DNA of 64,000 nucleotides from Pyrenophora tritici-repentis (Eukaryota > Ascomycota > Dothideomycetes > Pleosporales > Pleosporaceae), in assembly GCF_003171515.1 (NCBI RefSeq), contig NC_089391.1:4712001-4776000 (forward strand). The letters run 5' to 3'. Position 1 is the first letter of the stretch; the number at the start of each line of letters is the position of its first letter. The notes beneath the pieces were generated by a model. It was given only the letters and a program-made list of their open reading frames with translations, was not told where the DNA came from and did no database searches. This document shows, piece after piece, positions 43,081 through 54,091 of this stretch. The translations under genes and the position numbers were made by a program.

Positions 43081-45282
43081 ATGTTTATCTGGACCAAAGC
43101 CCCCGCGAGGGGCTTGGGGAAGGCTTCCAAGATCGTGCGTGCGACAATTTAGTCCATATTGGCTGGTGCTGATAGCCGATAGCTCCCCAAACGCGATGAC
43201 ACACAGAAGGTCTTCGAGACGACTCACCACAAGCAATTCCACACGGCCACTACCTCCGTCCGCCGATCCTCAAGTTCAGCGAAAGAGCGACAGCGCGCTG
43301 AACGCCAGCAACTGACGCGCCTGCTGAAGGAGTCACCGGGCAAGCGCGACGCGCGCAATTTCCTCAAGCAATTCGATGTCCCCAAGAAGAGCAAGGCGAG
43401 CATCACGGCAAAGGCCAAGGAGCTCGTGAGCGAGAATATACACAATGATTTGGCTTCGCTGCGAACGGGTGTGAACCTGGGTGATCTATACAAACCGACC
43501 GTCTTTACAAGAGAACCTCTACCAGAGGAGTCGTATGATGCTGAAAAGGATGAGCCAGTGCATCTGGCCCTGGTCAAGCTTCGCCAACCGCAGAAGCTGA
43601 CTGATCGTACATTGGGAGATATCGCATTGACTCTGAGTCAAATGGCACGGCTTGGACTCAGTACTGCCGTGGTACTAGACTGTGACGAGGACACGAGCAC
43701 GCACAGTATCGAAGTCAAGCCGGAATATGGAAACATGGTTAGAGAACAGGCTCTGCGTCTAGTGGCAGCTCTGGAGGACTACAACGAACCGGGATCTCTG
43801 CTGGTTGAGGACGTTTTGGGATATTCCCCATTGGACAACGACATGCCCAGTACAAACCAGGTGCGCGGGGGCGTTGAGGTGCAGCACACCTACCTGCTCT
43901 TCCCGCCCATCGACGACGGCGTCATCCCGGTCATCGCACCTTTCGCATACGACGAGAACCTCAAGAAGGTCAGAGTTCAGGCAGACGACGTTCTTCTTGC
44001 ACTTGTTCGCGAGTTCGCAGGCCTTGGGCATTCCAATGGCATGGAGTCACCCCGCGGCTCATTGCACAAGACAAAGCGCGTCGTTGAAAGGCCTCTTTTG
44101 GACCGCATCATCATCCTCGATCCGCTGGGTGGCATACCGTCTGAGAACAGGGCTGATGGCGCACATGTTTTTGTCAATCTAGAAGCCGAGTATCGCGACA
44201 TCAAGAAAGAGCTGCAGCAACTTTCGTCAAAGACCTCAAATGGTGCTGGTAGCCCAACATCGCTTTCCACAGGCAATCCGTTGTCAAAATTTGTTGAGCA
44301 GGAGGTGGTGTCATTGCCAGGTGTACAATCAGAAAACCTGGCTTCTTCTGCTCCTGTGCGTCACCTGAAGAACCTTGATGTTCTAGAGCGAGGCTTGAAA
44401 TTGCTTCCTCCTTCATCGTCGGGTCTGATTTTGACACCAATGGAGGCTGCGACGAAAGCCATACCGGATGATGCGCGAACCACACCTTCCAAGAACCCCC
44501 TGCTACACAATTTACTGACCGACAAGCCCATGACATCTTCCTCGTTGCCAACGTCGCCCACATCTCGCTTCCTGGGCTCTGCAGCACCCAACCCCGCTAC
44601 GTTCCTCAAAAAAGGCATACCCCTAACCATGATACCCGATCCGCGTGTACATGGACCGTGGCAGCCGCCCTCTGCATCGAATCCAAGCATTGAGCTAGCA
44701 GATGATCCACGCATAAATTTTCCCAAGCTTGTCGACCTCATCGACGACTCGTTCCAGCGGAAGCTTCACCCCAAGAACTATCTCGACCGTATCCATGGGC
44801 GCGTCGCTGGTATCATCATAGCAGGCGACTACGAAGGCGGCGCAATCTGCACATGGGAAACTCCGAAATCGCTTCAAGGAGCCACCCCCCCTTCCGTCTT
44901 GACTCCCGACTCACCTTACTGGATCCCTTACCTAGATAAGTTTGCTGTTCTCACCTCCTCACAAGGCTCGGGTGGTGTTTCTGATATCGTCTGGGCTGCG
45001 CTGACTAGAACCTGCTTCCCCGATGGCGTAGTCTGGAGGAGTCGGACGAGTAATCCGGTCAACAAGTGGTATCAAGAGAGGAGTATGGGCATGTGGAAGC
45101 TACCGGGAGATCAGTGGACAATGTTTTGGACTACTGAAGGCATTGTGGGGGGTTGGGAACAGGGCAAGTGGGGGGATGTTGATGATGCGAAGAAGCGAGA
45201 TATGAAGAGGTGGGATGCGTGTATTGATGTTTGTAGTGGCATTGAACCGAGTTGGGCGGATGGGATACAACGAGATGATTAG
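43081..45282 (+). CDS. ARG2: N-acetylglutamate synthase, mitochondrial
   Basis: Two exons: 43081-43134 and 43183-45282, joined over a 48-nt intron (GTGCGT...GATAG), 717 residues. Exon 1 encodes [18 protein letters not shown], a basic, amphipathic presequence suited to mitochondrial import; exon 2 alone has no ATG upstream of the conserved region. Landmarks: [20 protein letters not shown], the amino-acid-kinase-like region, [20 protein letters not shown], and the NAT (DUF619) domain with [59 protein letters not shown]. It acetylates glutamate with acetyl-CoA, the first step of arginine synthesis, and is usually feedback-inhibited by arginine. The mid-section (residues 365-470) is a Ser/Pro-rich insertion typical of filamentous fungi. 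Confidence 0.93.
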
Positions 45283-45390
45283 GATTTTCTGGCATGTGAA
45301 AGTCTCGGTTCGACCATTGATGGAATTCCTACCACATTCATGAGGCACATACATTTCCTGACAATATCACAAAATTATGACTACCTCTTG

Positions 45391-45470
45391 GGTGTTATAA
45401 AATACTGGACATACCAGTATACAAAACCACTGTAGTCGCCAGACACGTCTATTGGGTGCTTATCACACTG
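45391..45470. mobile_element. MITE, copy B (right end lost)
   Basis: Starts GGTGTTATAAAATACTGGAC, matching the left end of copy A with three changes, and shares the 20-mer CACTGTAGTCGCCAGACACG (45428-45447) exactly. After about 45470 similarity to copy A stops and no right inverted repeat is present. It lies between the convergent ends of the synthase and the DUF1772-like gene. Confidence 0.7.
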
Positions 45471-45508
45471 CCTCAATGGCCCGCACAACCGCTCACGACA
45501 CCCCCTGT

Positions 45509-46088
45509 CTACAACGACAGCAAATTCCACAGCGCCAAACTACCAGCAACAACCGGAGTCACCAACCTCAGCCTATTCCAGTTCGCCCACTTCCTCGCCA
45601 CCTCCTCAGCCTCACCCAACTCCTTCTCCGAGCTCCTCTCCGCCAGCGCCTCCAGCTTATCATTCAACGGCTGCATATTCAGCGCCGAATGCAAAATCGT
45701 CGTCAAGTGCAGCGCAGCCGCCACACCAAATAGCTTCCAGTCGCTGCGCGCAAGCATACCCTCGCGGTACACGGCATAGCCCGCGTAGGAGTAGCCTAGG
45801 AATCCCAGCGTGGAAATGGGTCGGAAGAATTGGTTGCCGACGGTCCAGCAGAGGGGCCATTGACGGCCGAGGAGGCGGGCGCGGTCTTTGTGGTCGGGAG
45901 AGCCTGGTGGGGGGAAGGAGACGAGGAGGGCGGGGACCGTCATGTAGGATTGTGTTATGGCATTTCCTGTGGGTTTGGTGTTAATCGTTGGAGAGGTGAG
46001 GGATGGCTTGGGATGGCTTACCAGCGAGGATAAAGGAGAATGTTATGCAGGTTCCTGCTACACTCTTTACGATGATGTTGTCCGACAT
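45509..46088 (-). CDS. Small multi-pass membrane protein, DUF1772-like
   Basis: Two exons, 46088-46022 and 45966-45509, joined over a 55-nt intron, 174 residues. Hydrophobic segments: GTCITFSFILAGNAITQSY, then MTVPALLVSFP, FLGYSYAGYAVYREG, KLFGVAAALHLTTILHSALN and VTPVVAGSLALWNLLSL. The block WTVGNQFFRPISTLGFLGYS resembles DUF1772 (anthrone-oxygenase-related) proteins, which are four-helix membrane proteins; some take part in polyketide oxidation. No polyketide synthase is nearby. Family assignment is moderate; the gene model is well supported. Confidence 0.72.
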
Positions 46089-47096
46089 ATTGGCGTGTAG
46101 ATGTGTTTTCGTATGCTGCCAGCTAAAAGGTGATGTGTTCTTGTGTGTGTGTGTTGTGTGAAGTAGCAACGAAGGAAGTCAAGAGCACAAAACCAGCCCT
46201 CACAACCGAAACCCAGGATTAATCTTCTCCCACACCATAACTACATGGAAAAAATAACAACAACAACAACAACACCCGAAAGGTGTTTCGGCTTCTGGCT
46301 CCACTGCATGATGTGCGCGACATGCAGCAAGTGGGGTCCAAAGCATAACTCCCGCCATAGTGTTTGGTCTGCCTTGCCGCGGCTGTATTTCGGTTCCCCA
46401 CGTCCACGGTCCGTCGTCGCCCCTTTCCTGCCCTTGTCCTTGTCCCTCTGCCCGCAACTCCCGAAAGCGGCTGCGGCATGCAGGATACCGATATTTTGCA
46501 AGGGGGATTACATCATGATGGGGTTAGTGAATGTGTTTCGGGGGCAGGGGGGGTTTGCGGTGGTGAAAGTTTGTTGCGGTTCTGCGAGGCTGGCCCCTGA
46601 GAGTCGGTGTGATGGTGGCTGGAGATGGGAGATGCTGTTGTAGATGCTTGGAGTTTCTACTTGGGGGAGGGGGTGTCAAGTGGCTGAAGGTGAAGGATGA
46701 GCTCATGCTCTATTGCTTCGAAGCTGTCTGTCAAACCACGATCTTACGACAGTGAGGTGGGGTCAGTATGCTACACCTTTGGCCTTCTCTCATCTCTACA
46801 TATCCAGAGGCAATTGAGGCATAGCGGGTCGGTGGTGGATGCTTTTGAGATCTCGCGTCTGTCATCATCTCGTGGGTTCGTGACATCTTCATCCCCCGGG
46901 TCAGGCAGGAGCGAACCAGGCATGCTGGGGATCATCTCACATTTGCAGAAGGACATGCGAGGGCATCCCAACACAGCGCACATTGATATCATCAAGGACA
47001 GGATAGGAATACATTTATTGGAACCCCGCTGGATCCTTCGAACAACAGTCTAATATCCGGCACTAGACGTTAACCCCGCCGTGAGCGTTCATGCTT
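46089..47096. other. Gene-free stretch
   Basis: About 1 kb between two minus-strand genes. Includes a (CAA)n microsatellite at 46256-46274 and G-rich runs near 46540. Frames here overlap in several phases and lack domains. Confidence 0.5.
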
Positions 47097-48059
47097 CTAC
47101 GACTTGATAGATTGATCCTTCCATCCACTCCTCTCTGCCAGCCATGTTTCGAAATCGCACAGCTTTGGCTCTTCCTCCTTCAGCTTGTTGATATCTGCTC
47201 CATAGCCTTCCGCCGCAAACCAGGTGATCATGACGTTCACCTCTGTGACAGCCCACTTGAGCGCTGAACCAAACATGCCGTAGGTTGCTGGTAGCGGGCT
47301 GCCGATAACCCGCTCGAAGCATCCGCTCATCTCATCCATTGTAAGCTCATCCCCGGCGAGACCCTCGGCGCGTGCGTTCCATTCTTCGTGGTCCCTGAAT
47401 GCTCGTGCACCAAAGAGGCCAATGTCTTCTACCGACACCCATTGGAGTGGCTTGCCCTGCAGTGTATCCCGGAGTGCAGCGAGGAAGACCTTGGTCGGGA
47501 ACCCAGGCGCGAGGTTATCCATGAAAGCGACTGGCCGCAGGATAGTCCAGCCCAGGTTCTCTCCGTTCTTGCCAGCCTTCTCGAGTAGGTGCTGCTCGAT
47601 CTCGTGCTTACTCCGGAAATGCGGGATTGGTGTACCGTTCTCAAAGCTGCGTTCGTTGCCGCCGCGGTCGACGCTAGAGTACACAAAGTGCTTGACGCCT
47701 TCCTCAAGCGACTTGTCGATCAGGGCCTTGCCTTGTACGACTTCGCTCTCGTGGGTTACATCCTTGCCGAGAGACACTTGAACAGAGTAGACGCCCCAGA
47801 TCTGCTCTTCTTGACCGGCTTCCTTGAGTATGGACTTGGCAGCTGTAAAGAGTGCAGCACAGTCGTCTAGGTTCCCCTGCACCAGCTTGACGTCGGGGTG
47901 ACGCTCCACGATCTTCTTGGCGGAACCGGAGTTGGCATCACGAGTGAGTGCCAGGAGGGTGTATTGGGAACTCGAAGGATGCGAAGCAAGCTGGTCGAGT
48001 ACCGCACCGCCTTGCTTACCAGTCGCGCCAGTGACCAGAATAGCTTGTGTAGTGGCCAT
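47097..48059 (-). CDS. NmrA-like family protein (atypical SDR)
   Basis: Single exon of 320 residues from ATG 48059. Residues 1-20 are MATTQAILVTGATGKQGGAV, the NAD(P)-binding GxxGxxG of NmrA-type atypical short-chain dehydrogenases. Then LLALTRDANSGSAKKIVERH, VKLVQGNLDD, VKHFVYSSVDRGG, HFRSKHEIEQHL and TILRPVAFMDNLAPGF follow the family order. NmrA proteins bind dinucleotides, often without catalysis, and act as redox sensors or transcription co-regulators (nitrogen repression in Aspergillus). This one is closer to the general NmrA/HSCARG group than to NmrA itself. An upstream ATG-less extension of the frame exists but is unlikely to be translated. Confidence 0.9.
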   Translation of the reverse strand: MATTQAILVTGATGKQGGAVLDQLASHPSSSQYTLLALTRDANSGSAKKIVERHPDVKLVQGNLDDCAALFTAAKSILKEAGQEEQIWGVYSVQVSLGKDVTHESEVVQGKALIDKSLEEGVKHFVYSSVDRGGNERSFENGTPIPHFRSKHEIEQHLLEKAGKNGENLGWTILRPVAFMDNLAPGFPTKVFLAALRDTLQGKPLQWVSVEDIGLFGARAFRDHEEWNARAEGLAGDELTMDEMSGCFERVIGSPLPATYGMFGSALKWAVTEVNVMITWFAAEGYGADINKLKEEEPKLCDFETWLAERSGWKDQSIKS

Positions 48060-50843
48060 GGTAAGGTTGTTTGGTTCCAGTTGAAGAGTCGGCAAAGTCT
48101 GGATGAGCTTGGATGAGCTTGGACAAGCTTGGATGGTAAGAATGTGGTAGAGAGAACCTTGGAAACGTGTAACCGTGGAAATTGGAAGCAACTACAACCG
48201 AAGTGAGGAAGTTTCGATATAATGCACCAACTTTACTCAAACGCGTCGCACAAAGCCTAGGACATCCGGCCCCGCATACACGTCAGTCATCATCGTTGCT
48301 TCTGCAAAACGGAGTTCCACTCTTCTGATCGCATACCTAGCCTAAGTTGTGGACATTGTGGCGTCCGGGCGAATGAGTAATTCCCTTGAGGTTTCACAGT
48401 ACGCTGGGTCGGTGAGCGACTCCCCGACATGGCGGTGATTATGCAGGTGCGTTGTGGCCAGGACTGCTCAACAACGTTGGAAACACGACATGGACCAAAG
48501 TTTCGCCGGCGTAGCGATTGCAAACTGCAATGCCACACGGTTCCATAGATCGTCATTGCTTGTCGGAGAGATCCGCGGCCTCGACGATCGACCGGGTAGA
48601 TACTGTAGTGGGACGCCAGATCGATCTTACCCGCTACCGACAACCAGTAAAACAAGACAGAAACCTCCACGCAGTAGGACGAAGCTGCTTGCAAGCAAAG
48701 TTTGGACTACGCAGAACCCCGAATCCGATATTACACCTGCATAATCAAATCGTTGTCGTTGTCCACAGCATGGCACAAATCCGCTTCACGCTATTCAGGT
48801 TCTGACTCGTAGCCTGCATGCTCGTGGGAATCACAGACCTAACTTCACTTGTCAAGGTGTTGGTCTCACGGCAGGCAAAACACCGTGACATGTGAAGAGC
48901 TTCCACGAGCACGTACTCAGGTATTTCAGCGCGCATTCGCTTTCGGAATGTTTCCAAGGCTTTACCAAGACCACGCACCCAAGAGACCTCAACGCCATCA
49001 CGTAGGCGCTGAGTATCTTCGTACCACCACATAGACACGTTGAACTCGACTAACTCACAGTAGAACAGAGGAGTTGGCGAGGCTAGCAATGCATTCTCCT
49101 ACGAATACAAACATTGTGGTTGTACATGGGGAAGATGAAACGCGGGACCGATATCAGAACTGAAACAGGCTGCCTATATTTGACTGCCGGGACCACGACA
49201 GTGCTGATGTTGACTGTCGTGTTCTTCAAGATAGGTAAAGATAGAAAGAGGACCAGAGGAACACAGGTGTGCCTTGACGGCGCAGAATGACGGCGCTATC
49301 AGGAGAACATGCAGCTGGTGATGGCAGAGGTCCACGTCTTCAGCCTTGAATTGTCACATGGACAATGGTTTTGCTGTTTCGAATTCCTTTTTCCTCGACC
49401 ATGTACATGTCGCACAATTCAGTTTAGTTGGATATGCATGGAAGTCGACGGTAGAAGATATCCCATCACGTGCATCCTGTTTCCTGCTCAAGCGTACAGT
49501 AGACGCGATTAGCTCCAACCCACATGTCTAAGACATGCATTCCAAGACCACTCTATCATGCTGTACTCGCAAGAAAAAGCCCAAGTGCCATAACAACAGC
49601 CACCACCCTGCACCCCACCCCATCACAACATCATCTTTCTACACCAAACCAACAATCAATAAAATTCCAAGCAAAGTACACTGCCCCCAAATACCCGTAA
49701 CAGTACCACCCGCCCCTAGGCCCTGCAGCAGCCACACTAACGCGCGTGCATCACATCCGCGTCATAGACTTTGCCGCTCCTTCCCACACCCGACGGCACA
49801 GCACGCAACGCAACTTTCTCAAAATAAATCCCCCCCCCCCAACCCGTTGCTTCTTGATTCCCCGTTGTTCCGATGGAGAGCCGTGGTTATGTGGATACGC
49901 CGACCGGTGCTAGTCGGGCCCGATATCGTTTTGTTTTGTTTAGCAACGATAGCGGACGGGGCGGATGGGGAGGTGTGCACTGCGTGCGGCACCGGGTGGC
50001 ATGGCCTGGCCGTTTTGCCGTTGACTGACAAGTTTGAGGTGCCAGTGCAGTGCATGATGAGGGGGGGGAGTTTGCCCGTTGATCCGATGGAGGACGGGTG
50101 AGGGAGGGAAAGTTTTTTTCCGTCATGGATAGGGTTTTGTGGTCTACATTGTTGTTGTTGAGATTTGAGAGTTGTGGCAGAGTTTGGCAAAAAGCAATAT
50201 GGGAAACACGGTTAGAGCGATAACGCTGTAAAACAAGCAGGAAGAGACAACAACAACTCTGCTTTGCGCCAGATTCTTGTGCTGGTTCTGGTCGAATGTG
50301 CGGTACTACTGAGGATATCAGGGCGTATCTTCAAACATGTCTGTTGTACCAAATAGGTAGGCACGTCCTGAAGCTGTCTAGCGCCTCGTTTTCCGAGATA
50401 TCTAGCTCTTGTCAGCGCATCTGCTTACCCCTCTTCATCAGCACACCATCTTTTTCTTAACAAAGGCCGCCCTCGATCTGACTGTGTTGTCAATGCATGG
50501 CAGACGAAGATGTAGAAATCGCCGAGTCTGCAATTGCTGGGCGTTGGGCGGCGCAGATTGCCGAGCCAACGGGCACTCCCGCACAAGCGCCTCCTTTTGC
50601 ATGAGGTGTTCTGAGATGTACGCCTAGCGTGAGGTAAACTCTCCACTGCTCAGGAGTGTGGTCTGGTTCTGCTCAGTACCATAGAAGGAAGTACATTCAC
50701 GTATAGCAAACTGCATGCTGCGTATGAACCGGATAAGACCTTGTGCATGAATGCTTGTAAGAATATTGATCTTTCATTCATCCATCCTCTATCTTCTAAT
50801 CCTTCTTCCACCTCGAGCTCCGTGCACAATATTGGCCCAAAGC
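48060..50843. other. Long gene-free stretch (2.8 kb)
   Basis: Contains the tandem 10-mer, a C10 run near 49831 and short frames on both strands. A minus-strand frame at 48745-49089 (WWYEDTQRLRDGVEVSW) looks faintly protein-like but has no ATG in front, no domain and no splice partners. I see nothing else to support. Confidence 0.4.
48101..48135. repeat. Tandem 10-mer (GGATGAGCTT) in the NmrA-like gene leader
   Basis: Two exact copies and a third with two changes, then GGATGG, about 40 bases upstream of the start codon of the NmrA-like gene. Confidence 0.7.
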
Positions 50844-52506
50844 TTAATCCCAATCACCAGCGCCAAGCTCAATTGGCTTGCCCGCCCTCATGTCGTCCAT
50901 AATCTTCTCAATGCTCCATGGCTCGTACTTGTATCCCTTGGGGTAGTTTGGCTCAAACTTGTCCTCATCCTTCATGTCGATGCCCTCCTTGATACTCTGA
51001 GCGCTCTTCTCGTAGTTCTCGTACACATACGCTTCAGGGTCGTGAGACCATACCCACGCTGGAAGCTTAGGCGCAGCGCGGCGCGGGTCGATCTTGACCT
51101 TGTCCCAGTCGGTATCTTGGAGGAGCTCTGCGTTCGAGAAACCGAGCTTCTGCGCGCATGAATTGCGGATGAAACTATTGTGTGCTTGTTAGTAGTGTGC
51201 TGCAAATTTGGAAACAAGCAACTATGCCTACCGGAATCGAATGTGCACGCGAACGGACTGGGGGATGTTCTCCTTGCCGCCGACCTGCAGACAGGAAGCT
51301 ATTGAAATGGCATCCTCAATTGCTTGTGTTGCGCCATTGCCGGATGCAGGGAGGTAGGAGTGTGCGGCGTCGCCGATTTGGATGACACGAGCGCCGGGAG
51401 ACGTCCAGCTAGGCTGAGGGTTGCGCCATAGGAGCTCGAAATTGACAATGGTGTTTGGTGGTGTGGTCTCTACGAGCTTCTTGAAGATCGGAGCCCACTT
51501 GTGCTTTTCCATGCCAGGCATCGTGTCCATACCATCAAGTACTTCCTGTTTGTCGATTGTGTTGCTCCAGCTCTCCTTTTCTGTGCCAGTCACATCGTGG
51601 TTCATAATCCAGACCATGACATCCTCGCGAGACAAGGTAAGCGCGTATGTAGACGGACTGTAGGGGATCAGTATATTGCGCGCATCACAACATTCAAGTT
51701 TCTTACCCCAGCCATGTCCTCACAATTGGCTCGTTTCCTGGCATCATCTTGAAGAACTCCTTGACCTCAGGGTCCTTCTCCATGGCCTCTCTGGGGAACG
51801 CAGCACGCCACATGGCCCTGCCCGAGGGTCGTGCGCGCACCTGTCCGCCAACCAACTTTTGACTCTTTGAACCGACACCATCGGCAGCAATCACAACATC
51901 GGCCTCGTAGCGCTTGCCATCGTCGGTAGTGCAGCCACCCTTGCCCGTCTCTTCGTCCTCAAAGTAGTCAACGACCCTGCGGTTGAATTCCACAGAAACA
52001 CCAAGGTTTTCAACCGCATTGACAAACATCTTGTAGACGAGCGGGCGCATCTGGAACTCGCCAGGCGGGGTGTCAGGGTCCAGTCCCTGCGCTCGCAGAC
52101 GGTCCGCGACCTTCTTGGGCCCGATAACTACCTCTCCCGAGTGCTTGAATGTCTCAATCCAAGCATTGTGGAGGGATATCTTCTTGTATTCCTTTAGCAG
52201 CTCGGGCCAATGCTTCAGGAAGCGGGTTGCGCTAAGGCCCATGAAGTACATGTCACCTAGACACGTGATGAGCTATGCACAACATTTGAAGCACGTATAA
52301 CAATGGACGTGGTGCTTACCCGCGGTGTTGATGTCCGCATTTCTTTCCAAGACGCGGACATTGTGGCCTTTGCGCGTGCATTCGAGCGCGGCAACAAGCC
52401 CAGCCAAGCCAGTACCAACGATAAGGACGTCGATGCCAGTGCTGGGATAAGACCCTACAGGCTTGGACTCCATGGTGGAGTCGCGAGAGGTAAGTGCGTG
52501 AGGCAT
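50844..52506 (-). CDS. FAD-dependent monooxygenase (salicylate-hydroxylase-like)
   Basis: Exons 52506-52320, 52256-51707, 51657-51232 and 51174-50844, introns 49-63 nt, 497 residues. The dinucleotide motif is IDVLIVGTGLAGLVAALECT, then VRVLERN. The mid motif is EADVVIAADGVGSKSQKLVG (DG motif) and the second FAD motif is RVIQIGDAAHSYLPASGNGA. These three identify a class A flavoprotein hydroxylase that uses NAD(P)H and O2 on an aromatic or similar ring. C-terminal end VYENYEKSAQSIKEG leads to a charged tail of about 60 residues. No gene of a catabolic or biosynthetic pathway is adjacent, so the substrate is open. A second ATG at 52473 (MESKPVGS) could also serve as start. Confidence 0.92.
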
Positions 52507-54091
52507 GATTGCAGACTAGTTCGTGCAGTGGAACTGATGGATGTGCGTTGTGAAAACTAACATCGACAGAAAGCTCGTCTGCTCTTTCTACATCTTAAGG
52601 GTCGCGATAGTTGCATTCTCCGTTGGGGGACCAGTGAGGGTTGCCGAAGGCCCTCCGACATCCGACAAGCCGAGCTGTCTCAAAGTTGTACTTTTGCCCT
52701 CGCACACTCTCATGCAAGCTGCAATGATGCGTAAACTTGGCGGCGGATTGTCAGGAACATGGCTTCTTCGGGCGCTGGGCTGATGTCCATGACGATGGAA
52801 GGTTGAGTGCGCTAGCGAATCCTCCCTGGCAGGTGCGCCCGTGCGCCACGCTATGGTTCCCCACAAACTCCGGACGGCCAAGGCCTGCAAGCTAAGCAAG
52901 GCTCATGCGGGATCGAATACAAGGCTGCACTGTACGACTGCTGTACAGGTAGTGCTGAGGTCTTCGTAGCTATAGCCTAGATCATATCCTGCCCCACGTG
53001 GGCAATACATCAGCAATGTACGATGCTGTGTCACGTCGCTAATTCAACCTCATATTTCTTATGACGCTTAGACTCGATCTGAATGGGTTTGATGGAAAAG
53101 TCATGGCGATCAGGCTGGCCAAGCTGACTGCCTTGCTTGTAATAGACTGCAGGGCCATCAGCAGCAAGGCATATCAGCCTCAGGACTGCAGTTTCTTCGT
53201 CTCGCCAAGGTAGTCGGGAGTATTGATGACGATTAGGAGTTTCTGTGACACTCGTGCCGAGAACTACGAAGCCTATACCGGTACAGAACGTCGACGGCGC
53301 ATCGATTTCTCCGGTCACCGACTAGGATGTTTCTTGCTATCATCGATACTTGCCGGTTTGAATCAACGTGTGTGGCATGGACCACAATAGGAACATGTCC
53401 GCAGTGAGGATTGGCCCCTGCATTCAGGGAGTGCTGATCTGTTACGCACATCCTCGTGTGTCAGAAGCTAATCCATGACGATCTCTATGCTGATTTGGCC
53501 CACCATCCCAATTTAGTCCAACTCGAACCCCCAACGGGCCTTCATGTCGGCGGCCGCGAGCACCGACACCTTCTCTCTTCCACGGAGACGGGTATCAGCC
53601 TTCGAGATCTACAAGGGTGTTGATTGAGATGGCGTTTGCAAACTATGGGTTGACAGATTTCGAGTGACGGCCATTGGGCGAGCATGCTACCCGTCACACC
53701 AGATGAACCTTGGACACGTCAACCCCGGGCAAAGGAGGAATCAGCCGCTTACCGCATCTCCCTGCTAATCTGCAAGCGGTACACCATCTGTTTAACCGTG
53801 CGTCGGCGATGCTCACTTAGTTGCCGATGCGTGTAGTATGCGGACGATGGTGCAATGGGGCCAACAGTAGTAAGTGTCTATATGCCCATAAAACGACCAC
53901 TGGGGAGCCGGCTAGGTGTAGTGTTCCTGGAAGCTGTGGTGTGATATCTAGCTGCCTCCCCACGTCCATTACCTGATCGTTACCTTGTGTGCCACTGAAT
54001 ACTCAGTCGAGATCCTTGGCAGCAGTCTTTCGACACCGACCATCTCTGGCCTGGATCTTTCGACACTCCTACCGGTTGTCGTATTGTCAAG
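52507..54091. other. Gene-free divergent spacer between flavin monooxygenase and P450
   Basis: 1.6 kb, no supported gene. The two oxidoreductase genes are divergent from here and might share control, which is inference. The minus-strand frame at 53031-53318 has no domain. Confidence 0.45.

Noticed and set aside
46245..46643. Plus-strand frame of 132 codons starting in (CAA)n
   Set aside because: Several overlapping frames of similar length on both strands, no domain or signal peptide.
49535..50101. Plus-strand frame of 188 codons
   Set aside because: Low-complexity start rich in His/Pro/Thr from a C-rich tract, no domain, crossed by microsatellites.
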